Assembly (NCBI GenBank): GCA_031278075.1
Contig: JAITLE010000235.1
Location: forward strand, 1 to 7,170
Length of the DNA: 7,170 nt
Direction: 5' to 3'
Source of the DNA: Bifidobacteriaceae bacterium
Lineage (GTDB): Bacteria > Actinomycetota > Actinomycetes > Actinomycetales > WQXJ01
The notes under the pieces were generated by a model. The model saw nothing but the letters and a program-made list of their open reading frames with translations. It was not told the origin of the DNA and did not search any database. Positions 7,011-7,170 of this stretch are shown in pieces (position 1 is the first letter of the stretch; every line of letters starts with the position of its first letter). A program made the translations under genes and the position numbers.

Positions 7011-7043
7011 CTACACTTCTCGTCTCTGGCGGGAGAAGTGTAG
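7011..7043. repeat. Perfect inverted repeat, second copy
   Basis: The same two 11-base arms as at 6853-6885 recur at 7011-7021 and 7033-7043, again 11 bases apart. The centre (GTCTCTGGCGG) differs from the first at about six of eleven positions while all 22 arm bases are unchanged. This suggests selection on the arms and on their spacing, not on the centre. A third copy is just beginning at 7169-7170. Confidence 0.9.
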
Positions 7044-7170
7044 GAATGGTGACGCCCGCCCGGATCGGCGTCCAGGGGACCAGAACCAGCCCAAGCCCCT
7101 GACCTGCGGCAACGCGCCAAGGGGACGCTCACGGTCACCAACCGGGCCGCGGCGAAGAACGCGGAACTCT

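Larger units (their letters stand above)
6743..7170. repeat. 158-bp tandem repeat array with internal hairpins
   Basis: Units begin at 6743, 6901 and 7059; the third is cut by the window edge. The period of 158 holds for several independent anchors (CCAGAACCAG at 6764, 6922 and 7080; GCGGAACTCT at 6845, 7003 and 7161). The first and third copies are identical over the 90 bases at 6765-6854 and 7081-7170, while the middle copy differs from them at about 11 of these positions. The period is not a multiple of three and no sensible protein is encoded. I do not recognise the family. It lies upstream of adnA and may belong to a longer array beyond the window. Confidence 0.95.

Noticed and set aside
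6853..7043. Intrinsic transcription terminators
   Set aside because: The stems are strong, but neither strand has a T-tract after them, and the stems are AT-richer than their surroundings, opposite to usual terminators.
6853..7043. dif/Xer or integron attC recombination site
   Set aside because: Eleven-base arms resemble Xer half-sites in length, but the centre is 11 bases instead of about 6 to 8, the sequence does not match dif, and the attC core motifs are absent.
6743..7170. CRISPR array
   Set aside because: The whole 158-base unit is repeated; there are no unique spacers of constant length between short repeats. Only the 11-base hairpin centre varies, which is far too short.

Overview
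This window comes from a very GC-rich genome with GTG starts. It is dominated by two long, overlapping minus-strand genes that together look like the AdnAB helicase-nuclease of Actinomycetota (high-GC Gram-positive bacteria). In that group AdnAB is the motor-nuclease that resects double-strand DNA breaks. The gene order, upstream adnA then adnB, is the one known from mycobacteria. The species cannot be named from the sequence.

Layout, read in the direction of transcription (right to left). (1) Positions 7170 to about 6743 hold a non-coding tandem array with a 158-bp unit: two full copies and a third cut by the window edge. Each full copy contains a perfect 11-bp inverted repeat around an 11-nt centre. 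(2) Positions about 6742 to 6426 form the upstream region of the operon. I see no convincing gene there, only a weak AT-rich -10-like box and a strong Shine-Dalgarno sequence. (3) Positions 6425 to 2814 encode an AdnA-like protein of about 1203 residues. It has a UvrD-type motor with several eroded motifs, then a RecB-type PD-(D/E)XK nuclease with four cysteines placed as in iron-sulfur nucleases. (4) Positions 2817 to 1 encode the first 939 residues of an AdnB-like protein. Its UvrD motor is fully canonical. The gene runs off the left edge in the linker before the expected nuclease domain. The two genes overlap by the four bases GTGA, which implies translational coupling and equal production of the two subunits.

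The most unusual aspect is the density of tandem repeats. adnB carries a nearly perfect 105-bp (35-codon) repeat in its helicase-nuclease linker. adnA carries a 60-bp (20-codon) repeat inside the motor and a looser 96-bp-spaced pair in its own helicase-nuclease linker. All three periods are multiples of three, so copy number can change without breaking the frame. The array upstream has a period of 158, which is not a multiple of three, as expected for non-coding DNA. The adnA and adnB repeats, plus one separate loop in adnB, share the 11-mer CGGCATCGGGC on the plus strand. I see no CRISPR array, RNA gene, insertion sequence or phage gene.
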